From Liolophura sinensis (taxonomy: Eukaryota; Mollusca; Polyplacophora; Chitonida; Chitonidae): DNA of 64,000 bases. Every line of letters starts with the position of its first letter. Positions within the stretch are counted from its first letter, which is position 1. A program made the translations under genes and the position numbers. The stretch covers positions 1 to 64,000 of the forward strand of contig NW_027018127.1 of assembly GCF_032854445.1 (NCBI RefSeq), in the 5' to 3' direction. The notes under the pieces were generated by a model. That model saw nothing but the letters and a program-made list of their open reading frames with translations. It had not been told where the DNA came from and ran no database searches. Of the stretch, positions 36,850 to 48,387 are shown in pieces.

Positions 36850-38340
36850 AGGGGGGTGTTCCACAAAGGTATTCCAGAAATAACAGTTATTGTCGATGGT
36901 GGGTGTTCGACATACCTACAACGCTCTTGGAGGCGTGGCTGTTGTAATTGTCGCAGCCACCAAGAAGCTGTTGAATGATGGAGTAAAGATTAAGTACTAT
37001 GCTGTTTGTGTCCAGAGTGACATCCAGGGCAAAAAGTCTGTGTCTTACAAATGTTTTCAAAACTGGTCTAAAAGCTCCAAAGTATGGAGGCGGACATAAT
37101 ACTGGAAGCATTCAACACTTGCGAAGAAAGGTATGGTTTACGCTACCTAAAGGTTATGGGGGACGGCGACTCCTCTGTGAACGCATCTCTGGTAACACAC
37201 GGGCCGTACTCGTGCCGAGTCCTGGCCAAACTAGAATGTGCTAATCATCCATATAAGTGTCCGCGAAGCAACCTGCAACAACTATGTGATAAAGTCCCAA
37301 ATCTGAAGAAGCGCAATGGTCTGACCCAGCAAAAAAAAAAGAGTCCGTCTAGTTGCTTACATCCGTTATGCCATTCGAATGAGAAGTGTGCAACAAGACA
37401 AATCACAAGCTGCCAACAATCTGAGGACCGACATCAAATCGTCACTGTGGCAAGCTTTTGGACACCATGACAAATGTGATGATTACATATGTCGCAACAC
37501 GAAAGCCCCACGACAAAGATGTTAACAACGGGGCCGATAGTCATCGAGAGGAAAAAGACGTTGACGCCGTTATTTCAAACCAGGCCACGTACTGGATGGA
37601 CATCACATCTACTGATCTACAAGATGCTGCCAGCTCCTATAATGTCAGCAAAACATGTATTTTTCCAGCCATTGGAGTATCTCGACTGCTCAACCGTTGT
37701 GCCAATAAAGCTGGGAGTCCTTTAACAAACTTGATCAATAATATTTGCGACAGCTGGAGGAGTATTCGAGGTAAATTTGATGGAGGAAAGTAGGTTAACC
37801 TTTGCCAAAGGGGTTCCTGGACGCAAGATGCTATTGCGCTGCCCTATGTTCCATTTTAGGCGCACAATAGCACCACGTGTAGAGAAAAAGAGAAAAAGGA
37901 AACGAGATCAGTCTAAGGCATCGAAGGTCCGAGTTGATGTGCAGAGACGAGCCCGAGAGAGCAAGCGATGCCGACAGCTAGAGAGCAAGGCAAAACAAGC
38001 CAAGATGTCTGATGGTCCCGAGAGCGTGCGTGTCGAAGACGACCTATCCAACGGCAGTTTAGAAAGGCAATGTTCGAGATTTTATGCTCAACATGTGAAA
38101 ATAACCAAGGAGACAGCGGGACGCATCGAAAGACAGTCACGGGACCAGAAGTCCAGTGGAGTTTGTCATGCTGAGAGGCGAAATTGGCTCATCTCCTCGA
38201 ATTTTAAGACCATCATAGCCAGAACGCCAACATCATCCTTAGTTCCCATCATTCAGCCAATGTTATATACCACGTTCCACGGAAACGTATATACGGACTG
38301 CGGTTTGCACCAGGAGGGAAACACTATCAGCGAATAGAAG
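36850..38340 (+). pseudogene. Mutator-like transposase, broken
   Basis: Pieces in several frames keep the order of metazoan Mutator-like transposases. GIPEITVIVDGG lies near 36870, and HTYNALGGVAVVI..TKKLL at about 36900. Then MEADIILEAFNTCEERYGLRY from 37084, with the catalytic-type GDGDSSV and a LECANH Cys/His pair, followed by a basic RLVAYIRYAIRMRS segment near 37345. The KFDGGK..NLCQRGS motif lies near 37775, and a very basic tail follows. At least three frame changes and a stop (TAG at 37791) break it. Family placement is by memory of the motifs. A possible N-terminal part lies at 36326-36586. Confidence 0.6.
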
Positions 38341-40047
38341 GAATTCAAGGCTTATTAGGGTAATACTGTCCAAGTTTATCCCTCTGGCCTGGTTGTAAAC
38401 ACATCTTTCCCCTTCGTAACCTGTAGCCCTGAAGACAACGTCAGGGGGGAAGATTCAGACGCGCACGGCCTTGTAGAAGTCAAAAATCTTGTGCACAAGA
38501 AGACCCTCACGCTTTCTGATGCAGCAATGAAAATAAAGTCTTTCTGTCTGCAGTGAGACGGAACGAATTTATCACTGAAGAAGACGCACGCTTATTATTT
38601 CCAGCGCCAGTGGCAGATGGCAATAAGCGGTAGACTGTGGGTAGATTTTCTGGTGAGGATTACAAATCCACACGGATGCCATGTCCAAAGAATTAAGAAA
38701 GATGACGTTCTGTGGGTGAATTGTGCCTGGTATGCGTGACAACATTCTGGGCTTGGTATGTTAACAATATGCAGACTGCAGCACGCTTTTACAACTTGCT
38801 CAGCACACGGCACCAATTAATCCTGACTTCAGCCTACATTTCCCAGTTTTCCATTTCCCAGCACCCCAGTAGGACCCGAGCACCGCACAGGCCCATTTTG
38901 TTCCATACGTATCCCTCGAGGTTTATTTCTGTATTTTTTACGCACACTTATTACTGAACAACCGGTCCTTTATGATGAGTTAATTGCGACTGTTTGCTGC
39001 TCGTCTATAAACCCTCTATTAAAAGTGTTTAGCACTGTGAAGAATTGTTTCCGCTCTATCACACACACCTGTATAAGTGGCTGTAAATAAATTCTATGCG
39101 TAGACATACTAACATAGTTTATCGATCCTAAAGTGAACAAACGAAGTCAAGAATTGCATATGCTTTACACGTCTTAATGTCTGACCACTACAAATCAAGC
39201 TGATAGAAGTTATTTTTCGAAATCTGCAGGGCACGTTCATTGGTTTGCCGCTTATCGTGAAAAAGACGGAAAAAGCACCACAAAAATACATAATGATCTC
39301 TGGTCCATTTCCTTTCAGAATGCCAGGTTGTATCAACTTCAAAGTAACGACGAGCCTAAACCATCAGCAAGTGGAGAAATGGCCAAGCCCATCACTTTGA
39401 GGCCACCAATGCACAACGCTACAACAAGTACGGTGAAAGGCTAAATATAATTACCCTACAGCTTCATCACTACATAACGTTCCTGTTTCCTATACCGTTA
39501 CAAAATATCAAAGTGAAACAATACGATCTCTTCCCCTTTCAGGAATATTCCTTTCTGGTATCCATTGAATATGGGTCACGACGTGTTTTACATTGAGCAG
39601 TGGCCGCTGGAAAGCTGGTATGACGAGACTACTTTGTGTTGGTATCGGAAGAAGTTCTCACTGCCAGTTGCGGTGAATTTGTGCATACGAAAACAAGGTA
39701 GTCGGACTTCGTGTATTGGGCTCTGCAAGAACTGTGTTACAGATATTTTATCAACTGTGTATACATCGAGACTCCGTGCGTTACCTCTAGTTGAAAGATA
39801 TCAGAAATTCGACCTTTTCGGTGAGTTTTACTTGTTCCTAAATTGTATATCTGTAGAACAGCAAAACGGACTTATACAGTCCCCAGATTTCAACACTATT
39901 TATAACTATGCTTTCATAATCTCTACATTTCATTCTGTCCAAATGTGAGCTATGTAGTTGTCATGTTTGCGGAGGAGTCCAATTTTTAGAAAGTACTACC
40001 TTAGCTGGCAGCCATTTTGGCCTGCCAACATTCAGTCGTAGGTCGCT
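38341..40047. other. No gene seen upstream of block B
   Basis: A frame at 39565-39948 (127 codons) matches nothing I recognise; it could be a chance frame. Confidence 0.4.
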
Positions 40048-40764
40048 GACCCTGAAAGGCATTATGCAGAGTTATGCTAAAGATCGATTACTGGCGGTGA
40101 CGTGTCGCCCGTGGTATACAAAGCCGGGACAACCCAACCAGGGATTGCTATTTATTTACTTGCTTACTTGCTTGTTTACTTTGTTTACAAAGCTGGCCTG
40201 CCTGAACCACATATAAAAGCTTGCATGTAAGCGACCTTCCTGTAATTATGTATATTTTATAAACACCCAGATGTATATAGAAGCATGAAGTGACTACATG
40301 TATTATTAACGCCACACACAGCAGACATTACAGGCTCCCTTAGTGATATCCGACAATGGAGGGTGTAACTTGACACAGCTTAGCCCTTCAGGACAGCCAT
40401 ATACCCACATGCAGGACTGCTGATACATTAGCCAGGGCTGTCTGTGTGATCCTTCAGCAAACACTAACCTACTTCTACAGCCTACCGCTTAAATGTCTCT
40501 TTTCCAGGCTCATAGGTTGTCTTTATGTTGTCCGGTTACCATGACAGCAGCCCTGTATCTGTTTAGATATGTATGTCACATTTCTGGTGCGCAGCGAGGT
40601 CAGCACTTACGGTTTAAACATTGTGTGTTTTCTGAGTCTTAATCACACAATACAGCAGCATTATTGTAGTCTGTCGTTTTTCACAATAACACGATAAAAC
40701 ACTGGAAGAGTTTTGACCTGTCACAATTTTCCCTGATAGAGAAACTTTGGACAATCAACGCGAT

Positions 40765-40890
40765 TACCATATAATGTCCAGTTCTCATCAGCACCCCTGT
40801 AGTCCAAACGTTTCACTCGATTATCATTGAGGGTCATGCCTCCTTCACTACCACTGTAGTCGAAACGTGTGACTCGATTATCTTATACCT
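40765..40890. repeat. Minisatellite, about 61-bp units, TRIM-B 5' flank
   Basis: Counterpart of 5855-6010, about two units. Confidence 0.6.
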
Positions 40891-41310
40891 GAAGTCCCAA
40901 CATTTCTGTTGAAGGTAGTTTTACCTTTAAATCAACAGACTTGTTTTCACACACCAATCTGCTATTCCTGGATGGAGCTGTATAAAGGTGTCATCACTGT
41001 CAAACACATCTGGCCAATTTGGCTTGACCAGATGTTTGTCAAGGAAATGTCAGTTACATGACAAATGCTAGAATCATCAGATGTCCAGCTAAACAGTTAT
41101 TTCCTGTCAGGGAAGCGAGGCGCACTATCCCTCATATAACACATGTATAGCAATGCTTCTTCAGCAATAGCAACAAATATTACTGTACCCCATATATTGT
41201 TGGAAGAGAGGAACAGGCACTGCACTGTAGATGGAGACTGTGTACTGTGTTGAAATTTGGATATTTTCGTAAATGGGAAGTCCTGTATTGGTATCAGCCT
41301 TAATAATTAG

Positions 41311-41343
41311 CTGGTTATATTTCAGTGAAAAACTGATCGTGTA
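41311..41343 (+). promoter_or_regulatory. 5' UTR splice acceptor and leader of TRIM-B
   Basis: Pyrimidine-rich stretch and ttcag ending at 41325, 18 bases before the ATG, as in TRIM-A. Confidence 0.5.
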
Positions 41344-42015
41344 ATGGCTGAAAGCAAGGAAAATCGTGAAGAGGTTTTTGCATGCCCGATATGTGTGCAA
41401 ACATTCCGGAAACCAGTAACGTTACCTTGTCAGCACAGTTTTTGCAAGGAGTGCATTAGTGTGTATGCTGACAAGTCTAAACCTGAACAGACAGATGAGG
41501 TCTCCTGTAGCATGGGGAGTGAGGGTGTTCACCAGCTGATCTCATGCCCTGTATGTCGGACACCAACCAGTCTGGGGAGAGAAGGTGTGGCTGGTCTGCC
41601 CCCCAACTTTCATCTGACGGAGATAGTGGAGAGGTTCTCTTCTGCTGTGAAGGTTGACGATGACATCCTATATTGTTCCCTGTGTGAGGATGATAATCAG
41701 GCTAAAGCTGTCAAGTTTTGTACCGACTGTTGTTTACTGTATTGTAAAGACTGTCTGGCTTCTTGTCATCCCATGAGAGGCGCTATTAAACGTCACCGGC
41801 TGATTTCGTCTTTGGAGTACCTCTCACAGGAAACCCCACAGCGACAGACCAGCGGCTGGGATGAACAATCAACTCAGCAAGCGTCATGTGCGAGACATGG
41901 TGAGCCATTCTGCTTGTACTGTGTACGGTGCCGGCTGGTGATCTGTATGGGGTGTGTGGTTGACCATCCTGAACATGCAGTGCGGGATATACCATCTGCA
42001 GCGCAGAATGCCAAG
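41344..42015 (+). CDS. TRIM-B exon 1 (RING, B-box1, B-box2)
   Basis: Residues 1-224, phase 0, donor caag/gtaatg. All zinc ligands match TRIM-A in position. Replacements cluster around residues 12-13, 35-57, 105-116, 141-148 and 157-172, mostly between ligands. One change adds a Cys next to a B-box1 ligand (F141C). Confidence 0.92.
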
Positions 42016-45000
42016 GTAATGCGAAAAAGACATTCGTATATTAGTCAACAACCACAGTGAATATTCTGAGTCAATAATCGTGAAGTCAATTCCAAACATA
42101 ACGATTAATACGACATACGAAAAACTAAGAAGTTGTGTAAGTTCAAAATTACTTTGAGATCATGCAAAGAGAAGTAGTAAACAGTTTTCAATGATGTTAG
42201 AAAGACGCAAGGATGTTCTAAGCGAATGACTTAAATCACAATATAAATCGTGTACCGCGCTAGTATATAGGTCGATAATCAATATAAATGTCATGATTTT
42301 GAATGGTATAATGACCCATAGTTTGTAATCTATAGTGAAGAATGGGGCTTTTTGTCCTGTACTGTAGTGAGTCGTTTTTAAAGACGAACTTTTTAATGTA
42401 GCATTTTTTCCATTACAGCCAGCGGTCTTGAACAAGACTAGTGAACTGGAGAAAGTGCTACAAGAAACTAAAGAATCACTGTCAGGAGTTACGAGGTTGT
42501 ACAATAAGATACAGGTGGGTAGTTTTGATGACACTTTGTCATCTTGGTGATTTATTGCATACTTGGTGACTCATTTTTCTTATGAAAATTATAGCTACTC
42601 TCAGTGACACAGACGCGATATGCCCACCTCAGGCAACTCCAGTAGGTACATCATCGTCGATTATACGCTGTCATAATATCTATATTGTATATACGCACTC
42701 CACATATGTGATGGGGATCGGCCCCGATAGCACAGTTGGTCGAACGTCCACTTCTTGAGCAGTAGACCCTGGGTCAACTCACACCTAAGACTTTAAAAGA
42801 GGAAGTTGTAACTTCCTTTCTTGGGGTTCAGCATGAAGGCGATAGAGTAAGGACTGTTTGACCTGTATCAGTATAATGGCTTGGGTGGGGCTGCTTACTT
42901 GCCTTCGGTAAGGCGTCTCAGTGAAGCAGCAATAGATAAAAGAGCGGTGAAAATTCGTCCTGCAATAAAGAGGTACATTACATGCACCCTAAGGATTCCT
43001 CCGTCATCATATGACTGAAAAATTGTAAAGCACGACGTTAAACCCAAAGCGCTCACTCAGTGGTCTGTGATGGGGCAACACCTGGGATTAATAGACGTCT
43101 CTTAATCCCAGGGTGACACTCTTGGTGTTTGAACCAAACCACTGGTGATCTCCACAGCATAAAGGCTGCACCATCTCACCCTGCCTGGATGGTCTGGATG
43201 AGATAATAAACGTTCCTTTTGTTTGTCAGGAAACCCAGGAACTTCACACTCAAGAGGTAGAAAGGGCTTATTGTGAAGCCTTGGAAGCCTTACAAGCCTG
43301 GAAACAACAGTCCTTAGATGGCATAAAAACACGCTATTCACAGTGGGGTGTGGAGTGTAGCGCTATACTCAAACATTTCCAGCTACATTCCCAGGAAATG
43401 GAAAGGATGGTACAGGCTTCTAAAGATTTATTAGCCTCAATGGACATCGAGTTTTTACAGGTAAGTCAAACATGTACAATCTCTACCATTGGTTCAGCTG
43501 CCTCAGCTCCAGTTAAATACTTCAACCAACCACACAGGACAACCTGACAATAATTTGTCACCTTCAGAGAACGTACAAAGTTTTCTTACATGTATGGGCT
43601 GTGGATATCTTGGTTCTGACCGCTCATTTGTAAACAAATGTGATCTATATGCTGTGTAAGTACTCAGAGGCGTCTTATTTACCATTGTGACATTTTGAAC
43701 CTGTGACCGCCCTTTTACAATGACCATAATGAACAGTGATCAGGTGTTCAAATCCATCTCATGGTGCCAGATCTATTAAAGTTTAGGCCCAGAGTTCAAC
43801 TGCTTCACTTTGTTCAGTGGCTCTCTCCGGTCGCTGTCTGTTTTTCTACTCATAAGCGATAAGACTAATAAACAACTCCAGAATTCTATCTATGTAATAT
43901 TCTATTACCCTTCGATTCCTTTTTATTACATACAACGCACTGCTTGGCAAGTGCACATTATCTTAGATACCCCCCATCATGAGACAGAAGCGTTTGACGT
44001 CTGGACGGTTCTATTGTAGTTCTATGGGTGGATAGAGGTTGTTGTGTACATTAAATAAAGCAGACGACAAATATAAACAAAGAAACAAAATGGATGTTTT
44101 TTCAGTCGGAGCGAACGTTTATTTTAAAGAAGAAAAGTATCAGGTTACAGATAATTTAAAGCCCATTGGGACGTTTGAATGCTACACAATAAGAGATAAT
44201 AATGCTTTTACAAAAATTTTTTTTTTCACATACGGACCTGATAATTCTTCTTGCGAGTTTTCTTTCACCGGCCTCTCCTAAACGTCCCAGTTGACCACAA
44301 CCCATATGGCAATGGCAATCAACCAATGGATCTAAAAAAGATCAGATCCATGATGTCTGATATTTCCCGCGATGCAAAACTTAGCCACCGGTACACGAAT
44401 CACTGCGTCCAGGCTACGACAGCCACAGTACTTGCTGATGACGGGGTTTCTGTGATGGACGTTATGTCTGTGACAGGCCACCGCAATGAATCCAGTGTAC
44501 GGAGTTATGTCACCAAACCGTCCGTTTCAAAACGCTGTGAAATCAGCATTATCCTGCATGCTTCAAGTGTGTTATCAGAAAATGGTGAAAGTGAAAATGC
44601 CGTTGAGTGAAAATACTCCCATGTCAGTCACGCCACTCTCAGTGCAAATGCCCGACGCTGTCGACTATAATGTTACACGTAACAGTAGCAATACCATCCA
44701 ATACTAGTCGTGAAGCACGTCCGTAATATATTTAATATAATATATTTAAATATTTAATATTTAGCATCGCATTTTAACACCCCATGTAAAACACATTATG
44801 GTTTCGGCGAGTATTAGGTCACGCCCCTTTAGAACGTTCGGTTGGACGAAAACAACGTGTCAGGGAAAGTGGGGGCGTTTCTTGCTGTTAATCTATACCA
44901 CAATGGGGTTTTTGTTATAATTACGAAAACAATTTGCTGCTACCAAGGTAATAGAATAGAAATAATGTTCGCGTCAGGGTATTCTAACGGTAGTTTTACA

Positions 45001-48000
45001 TCAAATCAATGTGGAAGAGTTTACAAATTTTAGGTCTCAGGCTTCGTCTCCGGCCTAAAATATAAACTCTTTCACATCGATTTGATGTAAAACTACCATT
45101 AGACTACCCTGACGCGAACATTATTTTTTAATTAAAAAAGAGTACGTTGTTTGATGTTTTTCGAAATACGAATACGAACAGTAATGAAGTCCTTATCAGT
45201 GTTTGAAAACATAAATTAGCCAATGTACAAAAGGTATATAGACAACCATGTCTCAGTTGATGTCCCTCGGGCTCTGCCCAGTTTCCTCCAACCCCAATGC
45301 TGAATGCCATCATATAAGAGAAATATTTTGAACACCATGTAAAACACCAATCAAGCAAACCATCATGTTATGGCTGTATATACTGTCCTGATTTTCATTC
45401 ATCCAGATGCGTTTTTCAGCCCAAAACAGTTGATTTTAGGAAGTTCAGACCCATAGGCGATAAGCCATTAACACAATGGCTACTTTCACAAGCTTGTAAC
45501 ACACAAAATTTCACAGCGTTTACTGTGTTTGAGATATTTGTTTGTTTGCGATTTTAGTCATCATCTTTGTTTTATGCACAAGTATACTTCATTGAAGGAT
45601 AAATTTTACTATAGGCTATCATTTTCATAAACATTTTGTGAAAGGGAGTACTAAGAGAAAGACCAGAATTAAGCCATTTCTTCATTTTCCTGATATCATT
45701 GGTTTATATCCCTCTCTTTAGAAGACTTTTACTCTGGTCTTCTGATTTATATATAGTCCACTATGTATCTTCTCCCTATAGCCGTTACGGTAAGGGGAGA
45801 TAACTCTAGTGTATTTCACTATCATAAAACTTTTTGCCATTATACTTGTGAAATTGACAAAGGATTGCTTCTCTTACAGAAGTACCAAATTAAATCATTA
45901 TCACAACTGAGTATTTATACAACAACTAACTTCAAGTTGGTTACTGTTTTACTTGTACTCGGTGGAACAAATCGTTTCATTTTCAACTAAAATTGGGTGA
46001 TCGGGAAATCTTTGGAGGAAAAATTGCACTGTAACAAGCTCCACAGAATTTATTACACCGGAATTTAGAGCTGATTTTGACAATGTTATTGACTAGGGAG
46101 TGGTCTAATTGTTTAAGGGAAGAGCCAAGGGCCCCTGTGTACTATAGGGGAGCTAAGACATTTCATTTATACCTGCGTTTTTGTGACATGTTGTGGTGAA
46201 AGTATACCCCAATTCTTCCAAAATTTGGGACAGATATCAGTAGTGTTGAAAGTAGAATATTACATTTCTTAACCAGCGCTTTGGAAAAGGAAAGATATAA
46301 GTATGTTGTTGATGAGATGGTCATGTAAGAAAAAAGGAACTCAATAATTCTGCCAGGATTACATATATATTGGCTAAAATGAACAGACCAGGTGACCCAG
46401 ATTTTAGAAGATATAGTGTAGGTAAAGAATCTTTGTTTCTGTTATCATCTTTACATGAATTTATATGTGTTTTCAATTCTGTTTGTTGACAGGGTTCCAC
46501 GGACTTCACCAAAACGTATGTATAAATGTGTTATACCTCTCTAGGTTTGTTATACATGTGCAAGTGACTATTGTCAGCAGATGTGTTTCTGTAACACTGA
46601 GTACCAACACTGTACTTGTCCAAAACATGACCCAGGTGTATATCTAGTGTTCAAACAAACATTTGCTCAGACAAATCAGATCTACATCTGAGTACATCAT
46701 GACATTTTCATAACTGTGTGATACACAGGTTTACCACACAACTGTGTCTCTTTTTTTTCTCTCCTCCTCTCACAGAATTGATGACCAGCTGAATGAGATA
46801 AGAGCAGATCTGGAGAAACATGAGGTCAGCAGACAGAAGCTTCTAGATTCTGTACAACATGACCACGTTGTCCCTAGACAGGTGATTGTAAAAGAGACAG
46901 TGGAAGAACGTCAGGACTTAGAAGCAGCGGTCGGCAGGCAACCCCTATGTGTTACAAGTAGGTTGTTATATGTATAAAAGGTATACATTAAGGTGTGCTC
47001 AGAGGACAAAAACGACTGTAGGGTTTACATTAGTATGTGCATCAAAGATACAGACATAAAGTGGAGAAGGTGCACAGTTGTGTGCGTTCAAAACACGCGG
47101 TAGAGTGTGAAGAAAACAAACTGACATGAACTGTAATGCAGCAGGGCGCACCCAGAAAATAAACAGTATTCCAAGAGTAACAAAAGTGAGAAGAGTTTAC
47201 AAAAAGCACAGATAGTGTGAGGTGTACATTAGGGTGTGAACAAAACACAAACTTAGGTCCGGCATTAATTACTGTGTCCACGTAAGACACAAACTAATCT
47301 GAGGTATGCATTAGGGTGAACAAAAAAGATACAAACTAATGTGAGGTATGCAATAGGGTGGGCAGAACAGATACAAATTAATGTGAGGTATCCAATAGGG
47401 TGGGCAAAACAGATACAAACTAATGTGAGGTATGCATTAGTGTGGGCAAAAGAAAAATACAAACTAATGCGAGGTATACAGTAAGGTGTGCAGATAGGAT
47501 ATAAACTAATGTGAGTTATACAGTAGGGTGTGCACGGAAGACACAAACTAATATAGAGACATAAAATAAGGTGTGGTACTTGTAAAGTGTACACTGGGCT
47601 CAGAAGTCGAAAGGAAATCAGTGGGCTGTCCTGAGAAATTAAAAGACAATGCAAGCTACTTATAGCATGGTTTCCTCAGAAATAAGAAAAAAAATAAAAT
47701 AAGTGTATTCAACAATGTTATTTTCTTCAAAAAAGGAAAGCACATTGCAGAGTGTACAGTTAGAACAGGACAGATGGTAGTGTATCCCTCGGTGTCTGGG
47801 TGATATTTACCTCGTGTTCAAATAAACAAGTGCACTGTTAAAACAGGACACGTGGCAAGGCACGGCATGTTTGCAAATCAGCAGGTGTACTGTTAATACA
47901 GAGCAGATTACATAGTGTACCCCTGAGTGTCTGAGTGATGTTTATCTCATGATTGTGTACAAATCAGTAGGTGTACTGTTAGAAAAGGACAGATAACATA

Positions 48001-48352
48001 ATGTAGCCCTCAGTGAAATAAAAAGAAAGTAACTCGGAATATTGAAGTCATAATATTAGTCTGTATTTCTGTCACTATGTTTGTGGCATCATCAGGAAAT
48101 ATATATAGTAAATAATACATAGGTTTGTATACATGTAGGTGCGTAGGTGTACAATGCATGCACGTATAAAGACAAAACACTGTATGGCAAGTTAGCAGAA
48201 AGACAGGAATGGTTGAGTGTGAGTGAGTGAGTGAGTGCTTGGGGTTTAACGTCGTACTCAATGGTTGAGCGTGAATGACATAATATGAAGCTGGTATTGC
48301 ATGAGAAAGTACTGAGGAAAACGGAATAGAATGTACAGCTGAAGAGACAGAG

Positions 48353-48387
<35 letters not shown>

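Noticed and set aside
39565-39948. 127-codon plus-strand frame
   Set aside because: No recognisable domain, no neighbouring exons and ordinary AT-rich composition; treated as chance.
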